A stretch of 64,000 bases of DNA from Pieris napi (Eukaryota > Arthropoda > Insecta > Lepidoptera > Pieridae): assembly GCF_905475465.1 (NCBI RefSeq), contig NC_062250.1:1138501-1202500 (forward strand), written 5' to 3'. The notes under the pieces were generated by a model. The model saw only the letters and a program-made list of their open reading frames with translations. It ran no database searches and was not told where the DNA came from. Shown piece after piece: positions 11,215 to 22,421 of the stretch (position 1 is the first letter of the stretch; each line of letters begins with the position of its first letter). Position numbers and translations under genes: made by a program.

Positions 11215-11785
11215 ATGTGATCGATTTTGTTCCCTTTGGAGTAGAGTTGTCACCGTAAAATTGTAAAAACCGTAGATTTGTAATCTATCTCGCGAGATTG
11301 TAAACTGTCGAAAGATTGTGAACCTCAACGTACTGCTTACAAATTAACGTATTATTATTCGGTAGATTGTACTACACTAACTTAGTTATACACAGACAGA
11401 TAGACAGTTTATAATCTCGCGAGATAGATTACAATCTAACGGTGTTTACAATTTTACGTTAACAGAGACTCTTGGGCCGTGGGGTTCAAGTGCACAGGCG
11501 GTAATTTAAGAATTAAGTTGGCACCTTATAGATAGTACCGGTGACCCCAGAGCTGGTGCTTTCCTCGCTCAATGAATGACTTGACTTGACCTAATATCCT
11601 ATAACCCTTAGTTGGGGCAGAGGGCGTCCACAGTGAGTCTCCATCGCGTTCTGTCTTGAGCCTCGTATTTTACCTCGCTCCAAGTCTTTCCGGCTCTTTT
11701 TGCCTCGTCTGCGACTGTGAATAAGTATCGCAATACAGTGAGGTAATGCTGCCAGCGTTAAAGGTACACTGCCACAGGGACCAAA
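11215..11785 (+). mobile_element. LINE ORF2 C-terminal remnant (GVETLGPWG family), twice interrupted
   Basis: Translated pieces FVPFGVE, then ETLGPWGSSAQA, then GDPRAGAFLAQ match the intact stretch at 62885-63095 and the reverse copy at 40990-41290. A stop codon lies inside, so it is dead. A 217-bp MITE (11247-11463) splits the first two pieces. A further ~145-bp unrelated segment (about 11573-11715) separates the third piece from the 3' end, which resumes with AATAAGTATCGCAATACAG and ends near 11785. Confidence 0.6.
11247..11463. mobile_element. 217-bp MITE with ~55-bp inverted repeats, TSD AGAG
   Basis: Left terminus TTGTCACCGTAAAATTGTAA and right terminus read on the other strand GTTAACGTAAAATTGTAAAC; inner arm shared over TAATCTATCTCGCGAGATT. 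AGAG flanks it at 11243-11246 and 11464-11467. The paralogous LINE fragment near 41180-41200 shows the uninterrupted site with a single AGAG, which proves the insertion and its boundaries. No coding capacity; superfamily not assigned. Confidence 0.8.
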
Positions 11786-12985
11786 CTTTTTAAATTTGTT
11801 TTAATTTTCTTTTTATTAATTTTTAATTATCTTTATTATTTCTATGTAGCTTAAGAGAATTGTAGATACTGTATAATTGATTGTTATGATTACTATGTTT
11901 TTTATCGACTAAATTTACAATATTAATTAAGTGTTTTATGTTATTTATATCAAGGACAAAACTATAATCCCTTTTTGACGACAAAATGTTGTTTTTTTTC
12001 GTATAAAAGTTTTACTCAAGGTTTCTCAACTTAATATTTTGAATAAAAATAAATAAATACTTCAAAATCTAGTCCTATTTTACTCCAAGAAGAGTTTGCG
12101 CGTTTTCCGATAAAACACAGCCTTTGTGTACTCCTCTTTTCGAAGACATCTTAAAATGGCTACAGCCAGCATCGGAATACTTGGCGTTGACATATCGGAT
12201 GACGTTCAGTTTCGCCGTCATTTGGAAGGGAAGGCTAAATTAATCTATCTCTAAAAACATAACATCAGGTATACAACAAACAAAAACTTCTAAGTTATTT
12301 TTTCAGTGACTTATTTTGAAACCGTTTCAATATAACATGCCCCAAATACCAGCTCAGATTGCGATAAAGTTGGTATAAATTCGTTTATATATAATGTAAT
12401 ACCAACTGTTTGTATCATTCTGTGTCCTACCCTGTAGCGTTGAGATGGCTCATAATAACGGGTGTTACATACCTCTGCACTTAACTTAATGCGACATGAC
12501 GTGTCACACTCTGACATGTCCAAGGCATGGTGAAAACAGACTTAGCTGGAAATCCTACGCCAAATTCTATGGCTTACCTTATTGAGAAGCGTTTAATAGC
12601 GATTTAATTAGTCATGAAATCTAATAATTATGATCACTTAACACATTTAGACATAACATTTATTACAAACCAAAACACAAAAAAACCGTAATCAAAGTAA
12701 AAATAAAATGAGCAATATCAAAAACAATAAAATAAAAAAAAACCCTTTTCCCATTCGGTTCATTTCAAGTGTGTAATGTGTGGCTGTGGCTGTAATTGGC
12801 CCTGGCACAGCATTATGCTGACGGGCAGGATACTCCACAGCGCTGGTCATTCTGCCAGAGACCACAACAGCTAGATTACGCCTCAGTCGCAAAAAATAAA
12901 GAAAAGGAATTTAATAAATACTTATGTTATTGCAGCATTAATTGCACGACACTGACTTAGAGTCTGAATAAAGATGTATCCAATG
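11786..12985. other. Non-coding DNA with one G+C-richer patch
   Basis: Mostly AT-rich. At 12745-12890 a distinctly more complex, G+C-richer patch is read on the minus strand as an open frame (66 codons) with no domain. It may be the tail of an unrecognised repeat or a conserved element. No host gene seen. Confidence 0.4.
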
Positions 12986-12989
12986 TCAA

Positions 12990-13345
12990 TCCTTTCAAAG
13001 CATTTATTTATTTATACAGAAATATAGTACAATTAAAATAATTAAATAAAAAGGAGGGCAATCGTCTTATCGCTTTGGAGAGAATTCTTCCACGAAACCA
13101 GTGAAACTAGTGACCCAAAAAAGAAGTGCAAAACTAAATAAGACATAACTAATAGAACAAAGCAAATCAAATAAAACAAATATCACAGTGAAAGGGACAT
13201 TAATAAATAAAGGACACTAAAAGAAAAGAAAAAGTGCACATCAATCACGATACTTTCAGATCAGTTAGTACGAAAGTGTATATATATGTGATACGATGTC
13301 GACAGGTAATGCTTGTACAGTAGAGATTTAAAGGTTTTGATGAGG
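12990..13345 (-). mobile_element. LINE 3' UTR remnant (family 1)
   Basis: On the minus strand: TCGTACTAACTGATC, ATCGTGATTGATGTGCAC, TTTCACTGTGATATTTG, then AAGCGATAAGACGATTGCCC and a (TAAA) tail. The order matches the 3' UTR at 1130-1410. No coding part is left. Confidence 0.55.
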
Positions 13346-14455
13346 GTCAATAAATGAAGTAAAATGTCAGAGTTCCATACAAATATTAACTGACCAATTC
13401 GATTTTAAGATTACATTTAGGCCCAACTCAGCCAGATAGTTGAAATGCTACCAAGTGTTGCAACCCTGGAAATTCTTTATCGAAGAAACTAATTCACGAC
13501 AGCCCTAATCAAAAAGGGATTTTACAAATTCAACTTAATTGGGGTTCGAAACGTTTCGAAGCTTACAAAGTCAGTAAGACCGAATCCATAGGCCCTACAC
13601 GCACTGGGGTTTTATTTTTTATATATTAATAATAATAAATTAATTATTATTAATTGTTAATTAATTGTTTTATAATTGATTAATTAAGATATCGATTATA
13701 TTTTAATTGATAACGTATTATTTTATTATGATATTATTATAAAAGTATAAAATCATATAGGAAAATCAAATAGGAAATAAGAAAATAAATAAATAAAATA
13801 AAATATCTTACTAGAGAATGTGTATAAATAACATTATGAAATCATTACTTTTTAAAATACATAACATAAATATCAGAGATTATGTAATAAGAGAACACAA
13901 TGTCATTTGTATTATTAGAATGGCAACACCACGCAATAACATGGACATCTTACAGGTCAATTGTCAATATGTCAAAGTCAATTTGTCATGTGTTGAATCG
14001 ATCGTCGAGTTCAGTTGCTGATCGGAGGACGTTTTAATATATGATGTAAATGTACGAAACGATAGTGATTTCTATCCAGCTAATATTAATCGCTTCGAAT
14101 CTGCGACACATATATACATTGGTGAAAGTTACTAAAGCTTGATGGCGAGTTAAAACAAACATCAACGGTTTCGTTAGAGTTTTCCAATTATAAACTCGAC
14201 AAAATCTGTTGATAGGAAACACATATGGACGTGTACATATATTTTATTTAATTCCCTTCTGACGCTTATACAAAGAAATAGAATATTGTCAGTCAATTCA
14301 GGTTCATCTGGGTTTTCATAGTTTTATAAAGAAACTTGAGATCTGTATTCTAAATATTAAGGCCATTGAAGTTACAACCAATTTATAAAAATATTGTGGA
14401 CCCTAAACGCTAAACCAGTCTAATTAGTAAATAATTTGTGTTTGACGACACATTG
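13346..14455. other. AT-rich non-coding DNA
   Basis: Long A/T runs with TAATTAAT motifs near 13620-13800. Frames at 13818-14021 and 14034-14222 have no protein-like features. Confidence 0.45.
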
Positions 14456-14760
14456 GTCTAGTTGACGACTCATTGGTCTAGTGGTTAGTACCCCTGACTG
14501 CGAATCCATGGGTCCCGGGTTCGATCCCCGGCTGAGACGAACATCGATGTGATGAGCATTTGGTGTTTGCTTAGGACTTGGGTGATTAAATAGTAGTATT
14601 TATATGTCTATCTATCTATGTATGTATGTATATCCGTTGCCTAGTACCCATAACACAAGCTTCACCAGCTTAGCATGGGACTCGTTCAATTGGTGTGAAT
14701 TGTCGTTCAATTGGTGTGAATTGTTTTCTCTAAGGAACAATCCTAAAACAACGAGACCCA
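14456..14760 (+). mobile_element. tRNA-derived SINE family B
   Basis: Head at 14464-14541 has A-box-like TGGTCTAGTGGTTAGTACC and B box GGGTTCGATCCCCGGCT with a good T-arm stem. The presumptive acceptor stem does not pair well, so this is not a functional tRNA gene. A tRNA-unrelated body follows with a TCTATCTATCTATGTATGTA microsatellite, then CCGTTGCCTAGTACCCATAA and GGGACTCGTTCAATTGGTGT. Local duplications are visible: the first ~20 bases (ACACATTGGTCTAG/ACTCATTGGTCTAG) and the TTCAATTGGTGTGAATTGT motif. Confidence 0.75.
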
Positions 14761-14764
14761 AGGT

Positions 14765-15406
14765 CGAAGTAGTTCTTTCAAAATCCCTGTTGCTGTTATT
14801 TTTTTATATTACTCATATTTGATTAGAAATCTAAATGTATATGAAAAAAATATATGCATTTTTCATTCTAACAAAGCTCAAAGTACAAATTGACGCGTAA
14901 TTAAAATTGTGTAAGCTTTTAAAAATAATTACACGTTTCATTTATGATAAGCATAATGAAAGCCATTTAAACATTTAACAATTGAATAATATGACATCCA
15001 TTGAAGTGATTTCAACCCTGCCTTCAGCGATTGTGTTTCATGAACAACTGGAAATTACTATGTATATATTTTCTCAATTAATTAACGTAACGTAAAAAAA
15101 TAAATTGTACTACAGCGATGTACTCATGCTTGGTCTTATAATAAGTTAAAGATCTTATAAAATGCATAACGCAAATGTCGCCTCGTAACTTGGTATTGGT
15201 CGATCCAAAAACTGAATATTGAAGTCCCAGTTGCCTGAAGAGTTATAACAGGTGGCACGATGTAATACCCAAACCTTTGTGGTACACTTTATCTTAAAAC
15301 ACATTACTGATTCTATTGTTAAAATAGTGTATATAATTCTCTAATTGGTTGATATTTGACCAATAATAGTCAGCTACACCCCCTATATTCGTATTTTAAG
15401 TAATTT
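14765..15406. other. AT-rich non-coding DNA
   Basis: Nothing recognised. Confidence 0.45.
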
Positions 15407-15409
15407 TAA

Positions 15410-15648
15410 GGGTCTGTTTCACAATGTATGGTTAAAGTACCAAATAGCTATGCAACACATAAATTATTTGGAAGATAAATTGTGCTATTTGACATTCATC
15501 GGACTCATAACTTATGATTTACTTTATGTGACGAATAGCGCTATCTGACAGCCGTGAAACGCAACAATAGTTTTTATCCTACCAATAAGTAATAAATAGC
15601 TAATTTGGAACTTATGTAGAACTTATCCATACATTGTGAAACAGACCC
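15410..15648. mobile_element. 239-bp PIF/Harbinger-type MITE, TSD TAA
   Basis: Perfect 22-bp terminal inverted repeats beginning GGGTCTGTTTCACAATGT. The 3-bp target duplication TAA (15407-15409 and 15649-15651) is the signature of PIF/Harbinger (Tourist-like) elements. There is no open frame, so it would depend on a Harbinger transposase elsewhere. The termini are intact. Confidence 0.85.
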
Positions 15649-15651
15649 TAA

Positions 15652-16215
15652 AGATTCTTTTTCATATTGAAGCTAAGTTACATCATACAAAAAGCCGCTT
15701 AAATATTTTATAAAATTAAAAATTTGTTAGTCTTGTAAACGACAATAAAACAGGCTTCTGTGAGCTTATAGAAGAATTATAAGAAAAATACCAGTGCACA
15801 AAGACCCCAATGTCTCCCAAGTCCGTGCAAGCCAGATGTTTTCAAATCGTCGGAGATTTAATTAAACAAACTTGGGGCCTACACCGAGTTACGCTTAAAA
15901 TATTTTGTTTGTTCCAAACCGCGTTACTATGTGACATTTCAATTTGAAGCGCCCAAACCTGAAGTAATTTAGCGCTGACTTCGGTAAAACCACAATTATA
16001 TCGTACTGTTTAATAAAGATTCCTGAGAATACGAAATACTTGAACAATTTACTATTAAAGTTAAAATAATTCTTAATGTAGGAGTGTATTTGATAGTCCA
16101 GTTAATTAAATGCTATTTCTATTAAAAACCTATCATTATTTAAACAATAAATGCATAATTAGTTTATAGTGAAAAATAAACTAAATTATATTAATTATAT
16201 AATTATAATATATAA
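15652..16215. other. Non-coding DNA
   Basis: AT-rich; nothing recognised. Confidence 0.45.
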
Positions 16216-16217
16216 AA

Positions 16218-16465
16218 AAAACAGTGCCGCTACAACGTTTTTAGGGTTGGGCCTTAAATTTCTGTATGGCAAGTCGGTGATCAGCTTTATGTACCTGACG
16301 CACGCCGTCGACTTTTGGGTCTAAGGCAAGCCGGTTTCCTCACCATGTTTTCCTTCACCGTTCGAGCTAATGAATAAAGAAAGTCCATTGGTGCACAGCC
16401 GAGGACCGAACCTACGACCTCAGGGATGAGAGTCTCACGCTGAAGCCACTACGCCAACACTGCTC
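16218..16465 (-). mobile_element. SINE family A
   Basis: Reverse orientation: starts (3' end) AGTGCCGCTACAACGTTTTT, contains ACGCACGCCGTCGACTTTTG, CCGGTTTCCTCACCATGTTT, and the tRNA-like head with the B box as ACGACCTCAGG / CCGAACCTACG and ends in ...TACGCCAACACTGC. Nearly full length. Confidence 0.75.
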
Positions 16466-17704
16466 AAATCAAATAAATATATATACTGAAATATATTGAT
16501 AACACAGTTGTTGATAAGTGTTGAGTTTCATATTCACAAAAGCAGGCTTGAAATTAACATTTAACCAGAAGTTTCTTATAACAATCAGTATTAGACAGTA
16601 TTCTGTCATAATTATTACAAATATTTATTTCAATTCACAAAAGAAGGAAGCTAAATAAAGCTTTGAAAATATTTTTTTATTACCAAGGACTTTTACAACA
16701 TCATTTCAAAAATATGACATTTCTCATCAAGTGGCTTTGTGCTCGAATAAAAAAGATTTTTATGTAATTTCCGCACGCGCGCACAGTAAAGCAACATGAT
16801 CGTGGTCACCTGCAATCAAAGTGGGCTCATCGTGTCCCATAATTAGTACCACAAGTACTCTTGTACTTATCGTATGGCCCAAGTAAAATGTTAGTATGTT
16901 CCTAAACTACAGTTTTCCGTGACAATTACCTGAGTACAACTTATGATACATTGTAATCTATAGTAGCAAAATACATAAATAGTTACATGTAACCTCAGGG
17001 ATTTTTAGTGATTGTAAAAGATTTTTTAAAATCAAAAATGATTTCAGTTTATCACAATATTCAATTCAATAATCAGTAGTTAAAACTTTGTTTGGGACTA
17101 GAATTAATATCCACTCTACACATTACTTTGAGACTATACAATTATATTAATTAAGAATAGTCTTAATTTATAGCTAACTAATATAATATGCTTTAATTCT
17201 CAGAGATACTATAGTAATGGTGAAAGAATTTCGATCCCATAGGTTTCCCATAGGTCACTTCCTTCGTTATAAAAATAAAACAATGTTTTTTATTTATTTA
17301 TATACTTCGTTACATTTAAAGACAATTTTTTTTTAAATAAAATTATAAGGGACGCAATGGGCGCTAACACAAGAAAAAAAAATAAAAAAGTAATATTTAG
17401 TAAGGTGCAATAAGTGCATAAACAAATCAAGAAATATAAAATTACAAGTATACTGAAAAATTATAGAATTGCCAAACTTAATCTAAATAATACAAAAATA
17501 ATTATATAAACTTACCTTTTTATATTATAATATTAAACGAAATACACTGGCTTATGTGAAAACCGTAGTACTTACTGCTTTTTTGCACTGCACTTTGGTT
17601 TGCTAGGCCAGCGCAGTAAGTGAGCTCTTAACTAAATCCAAAAAAGAAATTCACACAAAATTAAATCATATCAGTCTTTCGCTCTCTCTTGTAACATAAA
17701 CTAC

Positions 17705-18089
17705 TGGTCATCGGTCGTAATACAGTGACAAAGAAGCCTGAGGACACGGATCGACCCTTCATTAAGGGACAAAGGTCAATGCGAGGGTGATGTGTTGGCG
17801 TAGTCTCGAAGGCCCTTTGATTTCTTGTTTACATCCTGTTCGGTAATGGCAGTTATTAAACGGTCAAGTCGCTAATGATTCACCCATTGTGTGCTGATCC
17901 AAAAATGGTTTATAACAAAATAACTAGGGCCTGAAATTTCTGTATTTGTTTCTTCAATTGTTTATCGTCAGCCTACCGTTTTAACCTTGTCTTTCTATGA
18001 TATTTATATACGCATATTAATTAATAGTAGTAGTATTAATTAATAATAGTAGTACATATATTAAGGGTTGAATCTAGTCTAATTAATAC
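17705..18089. other. Conserved block 1, copy A
   Basis: Matches 29995-30379 with about three or four base differences by eye and no indel over ~385 bases, although flanking sequence (for example 17225-17700 against 29465-29995) has many indels and substitutions. It is more complex and G+C-richer than its surroundings at 17720-17900. No open frame is conserved. Candidate regulatory or structural element. Confidence 0.6.
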
Positions 18090-18654
18090 TGCTCGTAAAT
18101 ATCTCTGTATCTCTGTTAAATGCGACCAAACTTATAAAGTAATAAACTTATTTAATATGACTGAAACGACTCACAAGATTAGTTCTTGTAGGAAAAACAT
18201 TTTTTAAGCTTTGTACTGTGCCGTAATAAAGTGGTTTTGATCGTTGAAGTGAAGTAAATTAAATACTTAATTAAGTTATTTAATTACTAGCGAAGCCTTA
18301 TCTTTAAGACGGTGCATAGAACTTTATTTATAACGCGCATTCTCCCTGAAAATGCTACTAGACTAAGGGATGAACGTCAAATATAATTTTTCTTTAATAC
18401 TGTTAATTTTACTGAGAGAATTTTTCCCTAACTAAAATATTTGAACATTGTTTGGTTATCTCTATCTATTTAATTAATAAGGTAATCTTAATTTATTCAT
18501 TCTATTTCTTCTTACTTCTATATATTCTTTCATAATATTTCTTCTAAATCTTATATTATTCATTTTAAATTAATTATATGATTAAATGGTCGTGTAAATA
18601 CAAAAAAATGTAACATATTACACAAATATACCTGTAAAACCGCAACTCCGATTA

Positions 18655-18845
18655 ATATAGATAGTGCTGCAAAAATATTTGAAATCAATTCAACGTTCGA
18701 AAATTTTAGAGCAAAAATGCTCAGTACGAAAGACTTTAATCTTTTAAATATTAAGACAATGCTTAAGCTGCAGTAAAAAAGGAAATATGTTTCCGAGAAG
18801 AAAATATATTTTGAGATAACATTTTCTTTAGTTTACGCGAAATGA
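18655..18845. other. Conserved block 2, copy A
   Basis: About 190 bases from CTCCGATTAATATAGATAG match 35935-36150 with a single clear difference (CTGCAG against CTGTAG). The preceding 200 bases differ by a large indel. Non-coding in all frames. Confidence 0.5.
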
Positions 18846-18891
18846 ATGTACCAAATGAATAAAAACCATTTCAAGGAATAAAAATAAATAA

Positions 18892-19160
18892 ATCAGTGGC
18901 GCATTTTAGGCCTAGGAAGATTTCTGCATCTGTTTCATGATCATTTGTCAATCTAATAGGCAAGTAGGTGATCAGCCTTCTGAGCCTGACACACACTGTC
19001 GACTTTTTGGGTCTAAGACAAGTCGGTTTCCTCACGATGTTTTCCTTCACCGTTCGAGTGAATGTTAAATGCGCATATGAAAAGTAAGTCCATTGGTGCA
19101 CAGACGGGAATCCTACAACCTCAGGGATGAGAGACCCACGCTGATGCCACACACATTGCT
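18892..19160 (-). mobile_element. SINE family A in copy A
   Basis: Reverse orientation: AATCAGTGGCGCATTTTAGG to GATGCCACACACATTGCTC, with CACACTGTCGACTTTTTGGG, GTCGGTTTCCTCACGATGTT and the tRNA-like head near 19090-19150. Its counterpart at 36177-36412 has several deletions and substitutions. Confidence 0.8.
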
Positions 19161-19184
19161 CTGTTCTGCTTGTGACTTAATATT

Positions 19185-19505
19185 ATTAGGATTAAAACTG
19201 GCCCAACAATAAACAGTATCTCTTGTAACGCAAGCCACGCGAGGATTTGTGGCATGCCCTCTTGCTAGCATGTTCCAGAATTATTATAGGGTCGTGCGGC
19301 GAGAATATTAATCCCCGAGCCCGCGATCTCGCGAGAGCAAGCGTGTCGGGAATCCCGGTTTAATCTGTATAGTGAAAGAGTGGTTGGGTCCGTTCATTGA
19401 GTATTTTGTATTATGTTGGGATTAACCTCGGCTGGTGACGAATATTAAAACGATATTACGATTTTAGAAGAGTTTCCAAAGTTTGGAAGTTGATGTTGTT
19501 TGTCT
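19185..19505. other. Conserved block 3, copy A
   Basis: I see no difference from 36425-36740 over roughly 310 bases. The block includes the G+C-rich core GAGCCCGCGATCTCGCGAGA (19317-19336). It has no conserved open frame. The neighbouring SINE differs by more than 10% between copies, so the near-identity here is out of line with its surroundings. Confidence 0.65.
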
Positions 19506-19549
19506 ATTAAACTACTGAGGTAAATGCTTTTTTTTTTCTTTTTTTTTTG

Positions 19550-19795
19550 TGGCTCTGGCACGATTTGTGCATTAGCCAGCGTCAAGTATAGGATTTTTTA
19601 TAATACGTGCTTGTCTTTAGAAATTCGACCGTGTCCTCCATGTACGGTTTAGGCACTCGCCCGGTACCGCACAACCCTCCCAAAGGTCGAGAGCAAATTT
19701 AAATTAAATTAAAACTTGCCCTCGAACCGGGGATCGAACCCGGTACCCCTAGCTGCCACTTAATAAGACCGCTAGGCTATGAGGCCCCTAGGTAA
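19550..19795 (-). mobile_element. tRNA-derived SINE family C in copy A
   Basis: On the minus strand: A-box-like TAGCCTAGCGGTCTTATTAA, B box GGGTTCGATCCCCGGTT (19732-19748), then GAGGGCAAG, poly-ATTTAAATT and GCGAGTGCCTAAACCGTACA. Ends with GTGCCAGAGCCAC plus A-run. The copy-B counterpart is at 36778-37040. Confidence 0.75.
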
Positions 19796-19934
19796 ATGTT
19801 TAGTGTTCAAGATTCCGGGACAGACATAGAACAACGTATGTTTTAACTAAGATTTTGACTGACTCGCGTTCGTCATAAAGTATTGGATTTTTGCCTACAG
19901 GAGTAGGTTAGTCCTTGACTTAGCACTGGACTTT

Positions 19935-20091
19935 AAATTTTTTTGGTTAGTAATTGTTTTTTTGTAATGTTTGTTTTGTTTAATAATTGTTTTGATTGAT
20001 ATTTTATATGATCTCTACATGTATGTCATGTTGGCCTTTAAGTGCTTGTCACATTAAAAATTGTATTTTGTGTTTGTTATTAGTTATTACC
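19935..20091 (+). repeat. Dispersed repeat R1, left part (split by foldback element)
   Basis: TTTTTGGTTAGTAATTG to TTATTACCAATGT, including GTATGTCATGTTGGCCTTTA and AGTGCTTGTCACATTAAAAA. The right part resumes at 27628 (TATCAGTGTGCCGAGCGTTG). Uninterrupted copies: 37190-37385 (+), 49855-50040 (-), 52750-52960 (-). Confidence 0.7.
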
Positions 20092-21276
20092 AATGTAGTC
20101 TAGTCGACAAGTTGAAAATGGAACAAAATAGAGATACTACTCTTAAAATTATGTGCGATAGCTCATTGGATCCGGAATGACGTCTAGAAAAATGTGCTAA
20201 AAGCGTGTATTAGCACATAAAAAATTGCAAAAGTTATAGACCATTAAAGATGAAAAAATAATGGCATTTAGTTTTTTGCCAATATTTAATAAACTATTAA
20301 TATTTAAGAAATTTCAAATAAAGATTCTGAAAGAAGAGGAAATTTCTAATAAAAAACTCCTGACTCCCAGAACTCTATCTCCATTATTTATAATGTTAAT
20401 TTAACGCTGAAAATAGGTCTGTGGTTGACATTTTTAGGATTCGCGCGTGGCGTCAAAAGCGACTACGGCACATTAATTAATTTATTTAAGGTATTGAATT
20501 TTTTTTTTTAAATTTGAAAAAATTATGGTGTGTTCTGAACACTATAATTAATTTATTCCCGTTGAAAATTTTACTTAAAGTTAATTTTTCAACAAGTTAA
20601 ATAATTGTTAACTAACGAAATTTTCTCGAACGACCGTCTTAATTGTAAGTGAAAAAAAATGTTTTAATAATGGTCGTAAAAATATTTCGCTTCGTAGAGC
20701 CTTTCTTACATACATACTTAACAAGATCGTGCCATAAAAGTTAAAAAAATATTTATACTTTGTTTATAACAATTTTTTTACTTAAACAAAAACTTAAAAA
20801 TCCATGTAATGATGTTAAAAAAAAATTTTTTTTTCTAAATCATCATATAATCGTTTTTTTATTAATACAAGATATTTATTGATTTGCAAAAAAATAAATT
20901 CCCGGCATTTGTTGATAAATTTTTTTTAAACAAATTGATTAAATCAATATTTTTTTTAGAAAATTTAACACAACTTTATTACATTAAAAATTTTATGATT
21001 TAAAAAAAAAAAAAATTTTCCTTAATAACAATTTTTAATTGTTTATAATCGTTTTTTTTAATTTTCTATTGTTTAAATAATTAGTTAAGAAATTTTTTTT
21101 CCTAAAAATCATAATTGACAGTCTTCTATAAAGTAACAAAAAAAAATTTTTTTTTCATCAACAATTCTTTTGTTTATTAACTTACCAATTTGTTATAAAC
21201 AAATATTCAACTTTTGTTTATTTTTTTTCTAAAACTTCTAAAATTAACAAAAACAACCATATATAACAAAGTATAG

Positions 21277-21346
21277 AAAAAATTTTTTTGTAAATTTTTT
21301 GATTATCATGAATATTACTTTTATTTAAAATTAAAAAAAAAAAATT
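21277..21346. repeat. Palindrome centre (loop) of the foldback element
   Basis: The ~70 unpaired bases between the arms, AT-rich, including TTGATTATCATGAATATTAC. Transcription through the region would give a hairpin RNA with this as the loop. Confidence 0.7.
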
Positions 21347-22421
21347 CTATACTTTGTTATATATGGTTGTTTTTGTTAATTTTAGAAGTTTTAGAAAAAA
21401 AATAAACAAAAGTTGAATATTTGTTTATAACAAATTGGTAAGTTAATAAACAATAGAATTGTTGATAAAAAAAAAAAATTTTCTGTTACTTTATAGAAGA
21501 CTGTCAATTATGATTTTTAGGAAAAAAAAAAATTCTTAACTAATTATTTAAACAATAGAAAATTAAAAAAAACGATTATAAACAATTAAAAATTGTTATT
21601 AAGGAAAAAATTTTTTTTAAAAATCATTAAATTTTTAATGTAATAAAGTTGTGTTAAATTTTTTAAAAAAAATATTGATTTAATCAATTTGTTTAAAAAA
21701 AATTTATCAACAAATGGCGGGAATTTTTTTTTTGCAAATTAATAAATATCTTGTATTAATAAAAAAACGATTATATGATGATTGAGAAAAAAAAAAAATT
21801 TTTTTAACATCATTACATGGATTTTTAAGTTTTTGTTTAAGTAAAAAAATTGTTATAAACAAAGTATAAATATTTTTTTAACTTTTATGGCACGATCTTG
21901 TTAAGTATGTATGTAAGAAAGGCTCTACGAAGCGAAATATTTTTACGACCATTATTTAAACATTTTTTTTCACTTACAATTAAGACGGTCGTTCGAGAAA
22001 ATTTCGTTAGTTAACAATTATAATAAATAATAATAAAATATTTATTTGTTTTCTCTCACACAAAAAAAAAATACAGACACAAAATACAAATTTCAGCATT
22101 AACAGGCAAAATCTGTGTGAGAGACTGGCGACTGTACTAGGATACCTGTATTACAGATTGCCAGTCCCTCCGCATCCGGACCGAATGGAATTTAAGTAGG
22201 TACATCAATTTGATCGAGAAACTATTACAAATATTACAAATATACTCACATTTAAGTGGGTGTATGTGATGGTGCATGTATGGTTTAGTGTATGTAAGTG
22301 TTAATGTATGTATGTGTTAGTGAATTTATGACTTAGTGTATATATGTCTTAGTGAAGCATATATGAGCATGGGTGATAGTGTACCTATGTACTCGTATAC
22401 ATAACGTGTTAGTGTTAGGTA

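Noticed and set aside
14464..14541. A functional tRNA gene
   Set aside because: A and B boxes and the T-arm are good, but the acceptor stem does not pair and a SINE body with a simple repeat follows.
18871..19152. 93-codon minus-strand gene
   Set aside because: It is the body of a SINE A copy read in one frame.
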